A program made the translations under genes and the position numbers. The notes below the pieces were generated by a model that worked only from the letters and a program-made list of their open reading frames with translations, searched no databases and was not told where the DNA came from. 64,000 bases of DNA from contig OX637800.1 in assembly GCA_951802425.1 (NCBI GenBank), positions 1,984,001-2,048,000 on the forward strand. The letters are read 5' to 3'. This DNA is from Clavaria fumosa (Eukaryota > Basidiomycota > Agaricomycetes > Agaricales > Clavariaceae). Numbering within the stretch: position 1 is the first letter of the stretch; the number at the start of each line of letters is the position of its first letter. Of the stretch, positions 54,980-64,000 are shown piece by piece.

Positions 54980-57900
54980 GCATGTACTCGTAGTGCGCAC
55001 ACCTCCTCCAGGCATCCGCAGGGTAACTCGTCCCCTTCAGGGTCAAGGCGAACATCCGCCTTTACGTACTCATGATCCAGATGAATCTCATCTGTTGCAT
55101 CACTCATATGGTAACACGAAAGGCCATCCGCAACTTTGTTGCTCTCGCCTTTAATGTAAGTGATGGAGTAGTTAAACCTCTCCATATATTCCATCCACCT
55201 GGCCTGCCGGCCAGACAAGCGCGTTTGGTTCTTAAAGAACCCCAGCGCTTCGTGGTCTGTGACCACGTTGATTCGTCTACCAAGGAGTTTATCCTCCCAT
55301 TTCTGTAGCGATTTGACAATTGCTAAGGCCTCCCGGTCCCAGGTTTTGTAACTAAACTGGGCCGGGCTGAACCTTTTAGACATAAACCCCGCTGGATGGC
55401 AGGTTTCCCATGTCTTTCCCTGGCCATACATGGCCCCTATGCCCGACACTGATGTGTTGCACATGAGCCAGATTGGCTCCTGTACTGCCATGTCTACCAG
55501 GCGTAATATTGGTGTTTTACATGCCAATGCCTTAATCATCTCCATGCACTTGTCATGGAGTGGTCTCCAGTGAAATGTTCGCGTTTCACTACACAGACTA
55601 GCCAAAGGGCCAGTGTAAGCAGACAGATCGGGCATGAACTGTCCGATGTACTGTACTAATCCAAGGAACCTCTGCACCTCATTAACGCTTGTCAGCATTT
55701 TCCAGTTACAGATTTTATCCATTTTATCCACTGTGATGTGGATTCCTTGGGCATCTATAATATGCCCTAAGCAATCTACGCTCTTCGCGTATAACGAGCA
55801 CTTCTTCTTGCTCAAGAAAAGGCTTGTGCCTTTGAGGGTCTCAAAGACCGTCTTTAAGTGACGCTCATGGTCCTCCAAGGTCTTGGAGAAGATGAATACA
55901 TCGTCTAAGTACACATGCACGTACTTTCCCAATTGATGACGAAATATGTGCATCATCAGGCGCTGGAAGGTAGCAGGGGCATTACAATCCCCTATCTGCA
56001 TCACCTGTGAGAACATGGTGCCCAAGACGGTCGTGAATGCCGTCTTCCACATGTCCTCAGGCTCTACGCGTCCGATAGGTCAATCTTTGACCTATATGCA
56101 GCTCTAGTCACATCCTGCCTGATCTGATCCTGATCAGGCAACGGGGTGATATCCTGTACTGTGTTTGCATTCCGTTTCCGACAGTCTACGACTGTCCGTA
56201 GCAGCGGGTTCCGGCTGCTTTTTGGTATGCATAACATAGGAGCTGCTTGCGATGCTGCTCCTGCTTCCCACCAACCGTTAGTAATATAACGGTTCACTTT
56301 CTCAAGGAATTGTTCCTTAAATGCCTCAGCACACCGAGGCAGGTAATAATTATAGACTTGCTTTTCATCTATTAAGGGTATGCGGTGGTTCACTGCCCAA
56401 AACGGCGGCAGTCTGGGGGGAACTCCCCCAAAGAGCTCAGTGTACTGGTTAAACCAGTACTCACGCCTGCCTTCAAGGTAGGCGTCGTCTATCTTTACAG
56501 AGGCGTTAGCCTCTCCCCCCTTCCAGGGCTCACTCGCATCCCAGGGGCCCGAGTGTAGTCAGCTCTTTCAAGCTTCCTTCCTCGGCGTGTTCTTAGCCGA
56601 TATATGGATGCGTAATGCTTCTGTCTCCTCACTGGGCGACATCGCCTGAAGGGTTTCCCCTTCCCTTCGCCAATCCGGATTGCACGTTGGTGCACATCCA
56701 GTATCACACGGCGGTCATACATGAACGCCATTCCGACTATGATATCATAGCGGTCGATGTTCGCTATATCAAAATACTGGTCCTCCACCAGTATTCCTCC
56801 CAAATCTACCGCTATGCGGCATCCATGTGTGATTGTCGATTGGCTGCTGATACAGCCAAGTTGGATAGGAACTGGATTATCCAGTTGGAAGGTCGGTACC
56901 TTCGTCACCTGGGCAAAATCCAGGCTCATCAGGTCTGGGGTACTTCCAGAATCGAAAAGCGTATACGCTTTTACACCGTTCATGGTGATGTAGGCCGCGA
57001 GGCATTGCCTAGCCTCCTTTGTCACTACCGGGCGTGATCTCATCCACTCCTTCTGGACGTGCGCCCGAAACAGCCTGTCGTCGACATGGCCAACACGTAC
57101 TTCTGTCGTGTAGAGGACCTCGTCCTCTTCCAATTCCTGGATTCCAGCGACCTGGTCGCTTTCCGCCTCCTCCTCAAGCTCGTCCGAATCGTACTGGTCC
57201 CCATGACCAGCGTAGTTGTCTTCTGCGACTTCCTCTGGTAGGGCTTCACCCTCCGGCTCCTCGCTTTCAACCGCAGGTGTTTCCGGTGGTTCTTCGGGCT
57301 CTGACTCGCCCAGCTCCTCTTGTAAGGCATAGTTCCTTACATTTCCCCTAAAAGCCTCTGGCTTTTGCTGTGACTGAGGGCACACATTCGCGTAGTGCCC
57401 TGCTTTCCTGCACATATAGCATGTTAGAGGAGCTTTCCGCTCCTCTCTGCCTCATACCTCAATCTTGGGCACCGCCTTAGGCAGTTCTAGCCAGGGTTTG
57501 CTTCCTCCGGTTTGGATGCGGTCGATTCGCAGGGGAACAGGTTCCCCTGGCCTACGGTCTGTGTGCAGCCGATACGGCCACAGTCTCACAAACCTCTGCC
57601 CCACAGGCACTCTGCCTGTAGGCGGGTTTCCTTTGGGACCTGCCTGGTTCCCTACTGAAGGCACTGCCCTCCGCTGCTGGAGGTAGTGGAGGGTCGCTTC
57701 CACTTGGCAACTAGCATCGATAATATCCTCAACCGAGGATAACTCGACACTAATCGCACAAGTTTTGAAGATGGCCTCCACCATCTCGTTAGGCAGTCCA
57801 TTAAGGAACTGCCTTTTCATCATACCGGCATCAGGCAGGGTGAGCATTCTCTCCGCCGCCTGGGCCAATTTGTTCCAGAATCCCAAGGCGCCCTTCGCCT

Positions 57901-59197
57901 TTGTAAACTTCACCTGATAGAAGGCATCCACTGCCTTCTGGGCCATTACCTCGATCAGGAACCGCTTAAACATAGTGGTTATCAATTCCTCGAAGGTCCA
58001 CCTTCGAGGAGCATGGGATAGACCCGTTACTTCTTGGGTATACCAAGTAGTGGCTATTCCGCTTAAGCATGACCCCGCTAGCATAACGTGTTGGTGCTCC
58101 AACTGCGGGCCGACTACTCTATAGAAGTAGAAGTAATTAAGGAGGCCATCAAGCCACCTTTCCCAGACGACGAGGTCGTCTCGTCCGTCATAAAGCTCAG
58201 GGGGGTCAATCTTAATCCCCCTAATCTCAGCTATTGCCTCAGGCAATAGCAAGGTTTTATCTCATATCATCACGAGGTAGCGATGTAATACATCACTCTG
58301 GTAGTTTGTAGAACTCGGGGACACCTCCCGAGTAATCTCCCACTCCTTCTGGGGCGGTTCCATCCATCTGAATGGGCCCATCCAGCCTGTTGGCTCTCGC
58401 TGACCCAGCTGTGGGTAGCACGACATAAGCCATGGCTCTGGCCCCGCTGTTTCTCGAGGGCTGCCGCCCCCCATTCCTGGTTCGCCAGGGTTTCGAGAAC
58501 TGTCTGCATGGTTCTCCCTTCGCCACCCTTCCTTGCAGTCGGCTGGCGCCTGACTCGGTGGGGCAGGCCCCACTTTGGGTTCCAACGAATCACAGCATTG
58601 CCGCCGTAAGGGAGCCGCTAGCACAGTTCCCTGCTCATCTAGCGAGTCCAACACCCACCTAACGTGGGTAGCCTCCTCGCTTAGCCGTTGCCAAATAGTG
58701 GCTTGGCGATTTTTCATCGCCCTTACAAGAGCCTCAAACTCTTCGTCCTGGCGGGAAAGTTCCACCTGAATGTCCGAGAGTCTCTTGGCGACAGCATTAG
58801 CTTGCGCTATCGCTGTGGGCTCATCTCCACTATTGGAGGGAGCCCACGAGCTTGACCGCTCTCACGGCCACCTCTCACGGGTTTCTAAGGGCTCTCTGCC
58901 CTTTCCTTTTGAAGGTCCGGCCTTCTCAAATGATGGCGCCTCGCCAGTGACTTGGCATGTTGTGGCGCCCTCCTCGTGGCGATTGCCACGTGTCGACGGC
59001 GTTTCAGACCTAATGCCGTTGTCAGGGGCTGGTGACGCCACGTCAGCCCTTAGCGGGGGTTCACCGCTGGGCTCGACAGAGGGTTCTATTCCCTCTGGCT
59101 GCGTGATGCCTGTGTCGTGCAGGGGTCCTACCAAGGGAGGAGTTTCTCCTCCCTTCCTGTTGTGCTTCTTCTGTGCGGCTATATGGGTGTAACCCAT
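54980..59197 (-). pseudogene. gag-pol: MG gag, protease, RT and RNase H (5' part of a single gag-pol frame), decayed
   Basis: It starts at an ATG at 59197 (MGYTHIAAQKK). Gag is one frame with TGA at 58859-58861, 58262-58264 and 57452-57454. The capsid region includes DPPELYDGRDDLVVWERWLD and LIEVMAQKAVDAFYQV, and the knuckle CYMCRKAGHYANVC is at 57427-57386. A retropepsin-like segment has TLFDSGSTPDLMS. A shift at a C6 run near 56516 moves the frame. RT then has KIDLSDA (motif A), after which a small deletion near 56068 removes the expected next residues and shifts the frame again. YLDD is intact (YVHVYLDDVFIFSKTL), and RNase H has VTDHEALGFFKN. At 54980 the frame hits element B's LTR and continues at 34438. 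Confidence 0.92.
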
Positions 59198-59235
59198 TTC
59201 TAGCCACACTTGTTGTGTTGAAGGTTCAAAAAAGT

Positions 59236-59460
59236 TGTAATACTTTCTATCCCTCAAAAGAACTGGACTCAACTGTATATTGAGTATGGTAGTTCTATGT
59301 AGAGGGATCTCCCCTCTCTGTGCAGTCGCGACACGATATATATAGGCGAGCGGCCCTCTAGGGGCCGCTGATGTAAGCATAGCCTAAGCAGCTATGCTGA
59401 TAGACTATTATGGTATGTATATTATGTAATAAAAGAATAGAAAAGGCCTATAGCCTTACA
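59236..59460 (-). repeat. MG 5' LTR (225 bp)
   Basis: Pairs with 30526-30750. The sequence just inside (minus strand ACTTTTTTGAACC) has no obvious TGG tRNA-type primer site. Confidence 0.93.
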
Positions 59461-59797
59461 AAGTCCAATAGTGCATGGCTATTCTATGGTCTGTGTGAGC
59501 CATTAGTCATGTGGCTTGATGGGTGAGCTGTGCTCTAGCCTTGCTCTATTAAGCACCAATTATGCTTACATAATACTGATGCTAATATGGGCACTTAGAT
59601 TCATATTAGTGCAGACCTATTACTAAGCATATATGTATTAAGTGCTCATGATGGTGCTTAGGTTATTAGGTGCTCACATTGAGCACTTGAGTAGCAGGCA
59701 CTTATGGTAGAGTGCTTAAGGGTGATAATTATGTAAGGAAATTGGAGTTTCCTTACATCACCCCCCCCCCCAGGTTCATGTCCACATGAATGCTGTA
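59461..59797. other. Non-coding, GTGCTTA/AAGCAC words and an LTR-end-like hairpin
   Basis: AAGTGCTCA, GTGCTTA and GAGCACTT words recur between 59550 and 59730. At 59732-59757, TGTAAGGAAA and TTTCCTTACA form a small hairpin, followed by TCA and a C-run. It resembles the end of a minus-strand LTR next to a polypurine tract, but no second boundary was found. Confidence 0.35.
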
Positions 59798-60260
59798 CTT
59801 TTCACTCCCCACCTATTCCTATAGGAGTCTGATTGGAATGATTGGATGCCTAGGAATCCTATAGGAATGAATGAAAGTCCTAAGAGTCTGATAGGAATGG
59901 ATTGGAATCCTATAGGATTCTGATTGGAATGGGCCATCAGTGTTACAGTGACATTCTGATAAATTTCTGATAAATTTCCAATAAATTTCCCACCCAAATT
60001 TCAAGTACAGGTACAACAGGTTATTGTTGCTGTTGTTGTTGTTGTTGCAGTCAATGATGTAGATTCCTTGCGATAAACTATTGTAATTACAATAGGTGGC
60101 CATTGCAAGAATGACCATTAGCATATTGCAAGGCATTACAATACAGCCCTCTGTGAAAGCTGTGATCCTCCTATCTCAATGTGTTGCAATAAATTACAAT
60201 ACATGTCCTTTCCCAGGCCTGCCCCTATTGCAGATGCTCCTGCCAAATAGGAATGACTGA

Positions 60261-60715
60261 ACAAACAAAGGCAAATAAAGAATGCTAAAAATAAAAACTT
60301 GAAATTGAGCAGCCCTGTGGCTGGTCCCTCAGGAACAGGTTACCAATCAGGCATAGCTGCTTTTGGTAAGCTGCTATGACCATGGGAAAAATTTTGCATG
60401 GCTTGCAAAATATGACTTTTTATACACCAAAAAATCAGCAAAAATCAGGAGATTCTGAATCTGGACACCCCACATTTGTATCTGCCTTGGTTCAGTGTCA
60501 ATTTGCAAAATACACAGAAAATATTCATTTTTACACAATTCTGCAGTACTCTGGGTTGAAGATGGATAGTAGAGGATACACACTACCTGTAGACATATGG
60601 GAAGGGTGTGGATTAGTTTAACAACCCACCCACCATCTCTGCCACCTCCCTGGAATCCATTACTAGGAATTATGGGTGTTATTGGCCTGGGAGCATGGCC
60701 ATTTGTTAGATTGCA
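60261..60715. repeat. Left arm of a 455-bp inverted repeat
   Basis: ACAAACAAAGGCAAATAAAG at the left end and TTGTTAGATTGCA at the right are mirrored by 60985-61439. The spacer is 269 bp. By eye the arms differ at only a few positions. Confidence 0.93.
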
Positions 60716-60984
60716 AATTCCATCCATCAGACTACACCTTATGATACCTAACACAACCATACAAAAGCCCATAATATTTGGTGCAGAACTACAGATTCCC
60801 CATGTCCATTTTCCCAAAGTTCTCAAAATCTCTCCCCAGACAGCCCTTTATGTCAAATCACATATTCCTCTTGTCCAATAGCTGACAATGTATGCATGAA
60901 AACATGTTCAAAGTTTGATGAAGTTAGGCCAAGTTCTCAGGAAGATAGCTCAGAATGTGTCTGTTGGAGTGCAAGGCAAGGTTA

Positions 60985-61439
60985 TGCAATCTAACAAATA
61001 GCCATGCTCCCAGGCCAATAACACCCATAATTCCTAGTAATGGATTCCAGGGAGGTGGCAGAGATGGTGGGTGGGTTGTTAAACTAATCCACACCCTTCC
61101 CATATGTCCACAGGTAGTGTGTATCCTCTACTATCCATCTTCAACCCAGAGTACTGCAGAATTGTGTAAAAATGAATATTTTCTGTGTATTTTGCAAATT
61201 GACACTGAACCAAGGCAGATACAAATGTGGGGTGTCCAGATTCAGAATCTCCTGATTTTTGCTGATTTTTTGGTGTATAAAAAGTCATATTTTGCAAGCC
61301 ATGCAAAATTTTTCCCATGGTCATAGCAGCTTACCAAAAGCAGCTATGCCTGATTGGTAACCTGTTCCTGAGGGACCAGCCACAGGGCTGCTCAATTTCA
61401 AGTTTTTATTTTTGGCATTCTTCATTTGCATTTGTTTGT
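60985..61439. repeat. Right arm of the 455-bp inverted repeat
   Basis: Reverse complement of 60261-60715 with the same length. The matching 81-aa frames on opposite strands in the two arms are a by-product of the mirror symmetry. Confidence 0.93.
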
Positions 61440-61628
61440 CTGAGAAGTTTGGTATTCCAAACAAGTCTGATAGGAATCCTATGAAAGAAAATTCCTAGGA
61501 AATTCTGATGGTCTCACTGATTTCATGCCAGTTTGGCTGGGATAATATTCCTATCAGATTCCTAGGATTCCTATTAAATCCTAGGACTCCTATAGGACTC
61601 CTATCAGAATAGGTGGGGGAGTGTAAAG

Positions 61629-61965
61629 ATGTCCAACTCCTGAGCATCACTCATTCTGCATTGAGCTTGATGATGCTTCTTGCCTAAGCCATACTGGTAG
61701 GTACATAAATGAGATGTTAGATAAGGTAAGCTCACATGGCGGACAAATAGGTGTCCATTCACGTGGCGAAGTGTCATGTCCATCTACCTGTCCACTTACA
61801 TGCCACTTACACGCCACTTACCTGTCCATTCGCTTTTTGTCACACTGGCACGTGTCACCACAAATAATATTATATAATCATATTATAATCATTATTCATT
61901 ATAATGTTATTATTTTATGATCCGTATCGCAGTGTGGCTGGCTCGAGTAACGGACTGCAACTATC
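61629..61965. other. Upstream flank of the terminal gene, short CACTTAC repeats and AT-rich tract
   Basis: CACTTACATGCC and CACTTACACGCC, with related words, repeat near 61792-61825. An AT-rich ATTATAATCATTATT-type stretch follows (61863-61918). The promoter of the next gene is presumably here. Confidence 0.4.
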
Positions 61966-63913
61966 ATGAATATCAGTGACAAGCCCTCAAGCTCACCTTC
62001 TCTGTCTGAGGCTCTTCAGGCTGTGGACCCACAACTTCTCATGGTCCTTGAGAATCTCGTGCAGTCAAAGATGGCTGAGACTGAGCAAGCATATCGCCAG
62101 GAAATTCAGGCTCGTGACGAGGCCTGGCAGAGGTGTGAACAAGAGGTGCAGGCTCGAGAGGCCGCTTTGCAAGTCAAGCTCTGTGAGTTAACAGATGAAC
62201 TTGCGGCTGCTAAAACACGATTGGGGTGCGTTTCAATATTCCACATCTGGGAGCATTTAACCTGACTATCATTAGGACCACAATGACAGATGATTCACCT
62301 ATGGTGGACACACCTCTCCGTCATTCTGAGTTGCCAGAAATCCCTGTGCAAAACACAAGACGTTGTAATCTTCGCCAACATGTGCCAGTACCCAACTTAG
62401 CCCCTTCGCAGAACCTTCGCTCGAAGCGCCCTGCTGCGGCAGCATTTTTGCCTGACAATCCCCTGGTGCCCAGGCAGAGAAGCAAAACTGTCCCGAAAAA
62501 CTTGCTATCATCCATGATACCCAAGAAAGACAGGCCTACCACGAAGCCTGCAAGCCAATTACATTGCCTCTTGCCTTCGGAGTTACCGGGTGACATTGGA
62601 GGGCTTCAGGTGCGTTATCATCCACTCACTCATCAAAAAATACTCACAAACCCATGTATTGATAGAAAGCTATGAACCTTCATGTCTGGATTCTTTGGGG
62701 CTTACTCGATCCAAAGCAGATCCATCAGAATCCGCCTAACCAAATCCTCGCAGCCTTTTCTGCCCGCTTCTCAACAGAAGCCTCTCTGTTTGAATGTCGG
62801 GAAGGGCCATTGCTCATTGCACCATCCCTTGTTCAAATCAGCTCATCTGTATCTATTACAGACCACGGACAGATAGCTGCCCATGTACTAAAGGTGGAGG
62901 AGCACATGCTCGAGTATATACAAGGGTGCCTTGCAAGATTCGGCTTCTTGACTTGGTGCCCAGACCTTCGCCAAACACCATATGCATTGTGTAATGTGGC
63001 CTGCCGAGTTATCACGATTGATACGTTCAAGCAAGCCCTGGTTTCGCATGCCTATGCTCACCTGAAACCGAATGCCATGTATGTGAGGAACATGGGCTTG
63101 TTGATCCAGCTATATGATCATGTCGTACATTATTACATGTATTCGCAGTACAGGAAGGACGGCCAAAACCCTGGAAGTGTCATGGCCATGGACAAAGCAA
63201 GTCCTCAATATCATGCACGCACATGAGTAAGTTCTTCAACTATTGATGCATCATTACTGATACAACATTTAATTTCAGCTTGCTAATGCTCGTCTCATGT
63301 TTCTGAAAGAGAACAACTATCCACAACGTTACCATGACCTCATCAATGTTAAAGCAACATCGGATGATAAGCCAGATCCATCGGATCACACTGTCAAAGG
63401 CTTGAAGGTTTACCACATCAAGAAACGTCCGGAGCGTTCAGTAGTGGCTGAAACCTGGATTCGGCTGCTTGACAAGAAGAGGAAAGAGAATGCACATCAC
63501 AACCCATCGAAAAGATGGCGTGAACGTCTGCGCATCACGCCTGAAAACCAGAAAGACACCGAATTCATAGCACTTCTGCAAGGAATGCCAATTAATTATT
63601 TTAGCCCAGAATTCTACAACTGCCTGCAACCCCGCTTACGATATCACATTACAACAGGGAAGATCTCTCTCCTGCTCGACATGAATAACTCCTTCACTGG
63701 CAATCCAGATGAAAAACTCAGTGACAAGCAGTTCATGGAGAAATTTGCCGAACCTGTCTGGCTAAGTATGCTCTGGTGGATGTGGGTGAGCTAGATGATG
63801 AGGAAGATCTTTGGCTTGCTGATGAAGGGCCGGTTGATTGTGATGGTGAGGACTGGTTGGATGAGGACCTGGCTAGCAGGCGTCAAGAGCTTGTGGCACA
63901 TCTCTCTTCTTAA
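61966..63913 (+). pseudogene. Unrecognised four-exon gene, one nonsense and one frameshift
   Basis: Exons are 61966-62225, 62276-62609, 62666-63226 and 63279-63913, with introns of 50, 56 and 52 nt (GT-AG). The joined frame is about 583 codons if two lesions are ignored: TGA at 63224-63226, at the very end of exon 3 where CGA fits, and a one-base loss near 63757. The N-terminus is a short coiled coil (MAETEQAYRQEIQARDEAWQ). Then come a basic linker (RSKRPAAAAF, VPRQRSKTVPK), a larger domain with HYYMYSQYRKDG, a block KENNYPQRYHDLINVKATSD, and a very acidic tail (DEEDLWLADEGP). I recall similar multi-copy hypothetical proteins from mushroom genomes but no function. It may be a transposon-associated or lineage-expanded family. 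Confidence 0.6.
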
Positions 63914-64000
63914 AGTTGATAAACTAATGTTAATAGAATCTGGTTGTCGGTGTGCTGATCGGTGAGGATCCTATTGAAGGATGACAACGGTGATGATGAG

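Larger units (their letters stand above)
30526..59460 (-). mobile_element. Element MG: chromodomain Ty3 retrotransposon split by the B/C nest
   Basis: Paired 225-bp LTRs (30526-30750 and 59236-59460) and the 5-bp duplication AAGTC on both sides (30521-30525 and 59461-59465) bound it. Reading on the minus strand there are gag, zinc knuckle, protease region, RT and RNase H (59197-54980), then integrase with chromodomain (34438-32796), an extra sense ORF (32662-31151) and a G-rich polypurine tract just inside the 3' LTR (30751-30770). Element B sits at 34439-54979 with flanking GCGT/GCAT. Net length without B is about 8.39 kb. Confidence 0.93.
59798..61628. mobile_element. Non-autonomous foldback DNA element with TCCTATAGGA subterminal repeats
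   Basis: Imperfect terminal inverted repeats CTTTTCACTCCCC-ACC on the left and CTTTACACTCCCCCACC on the right (as complement) enclose clusters of CCTATAGGA, GATAGGAATCC and ATAGGAGTC words near both ends. Inside lie two 455-bp inverted arms. No transposase was found, and no clear target duplication. Family is uncertain. Confidence 0.75.

Noticed and set aside
60374..61326. Matching frames of 80-150 codons on opposite strands
   Set aside because: They mirror each other because of the 455-bp inverted repeat. No motif, and composition is non-coding.
59798..61628. Assigning the foldback element to hAT
   Set aside because: The 8-bp flanks (ATGCTGTA and ATGTCCAA) do not match, so family assignment is left open.

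Overview
The window looks like the repeat-rich part of a filamentous basidiomycete (agaricomycete-type) genome. Reasons: two spliced host genes with many GT-AG introns of about 49-70 nt, Ty3/gypsy elements with chromodomain integrases, a Helitron with a DUF6570-like N-terminal region, a pogo-type transposon, and TE decay dominated by C-to-T changes at CpG. I saw no prokaryotic operons, rRNA, tRNA or CRISPR. About 85-90% of the window is mobile-element sequence, much of it nested.

Left third (1-22.9 kb). Ty3 copy A, cut by the window edge (1-2733), abuts a minus-strand LTR element E (2734-7050). E contains a miniature LTR element (3497-4654), a 71-bp tandem array and a nested solo LTR (5998-6904). 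E lies against the 3' half of chromodomain element D (7051-10142), followed by a gag relic. A large decayed Helitron lies on the minus strand (11.15-22.24 kb). It is broken by three precisely bounded insertions: a solo LTR (13735-15051, TSD TCTTC), a SINE-like insert (15463-15592, 13-bp TSD) and a pogo transposon (18370-20790, TA TSD). Two minisatellites and a Ty1/copia end follow.

Centre (23.2-29.7 kb). Two apparently intact host genes are divergently oriented: a cyclin L-type gene (minus, 4 exons, 277 aa) and an LSH/DDM1/Irc5-type SNF2 ATPase (plus, 12 exons, 873 aa). The 2.3 kb between them holds LTR relics and a perfect-foldback hAT MITE with an 8-bp TSD.

Right half (30.5-59.5 kb). This is a three-level nest. 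Chromodomain element MG (minus strand, 225-bp LTRs, TSD AAGTC) contains Ty3 element B (plus, 906-bp LTRs), which contains the closely related element C (plus, 918-bp LTRs that look identical). Removing the inserts gives about 8.39 kb for MG and 9.91 kb for B, against 9.90 kb for C. C has intact gag-protease, pol and a third gene. The right edge holds a non-autonomous foldback element with 455-bp arms and a decayed multi-exon gene of an unrecognised family.

Most interesting signal: C carries, between pol and its 3' LTR, an antisense gene with four GT-AG introns. Spliced, it gives a 445-aa protein with a coiled coil and six cysteines in exact fungal Zn(II)2Cys6 spacing. A different Ty3 family (D) has an antisense ORF in the same place with the same cysteine spacing. 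The LTRs of both families contain clusters of CCGAT/ATCGG words, the kind of CGG triplet that Zn2Cys6 proteins bind. This suggests an element-encoded antisense regulator, which is an inference and untested.
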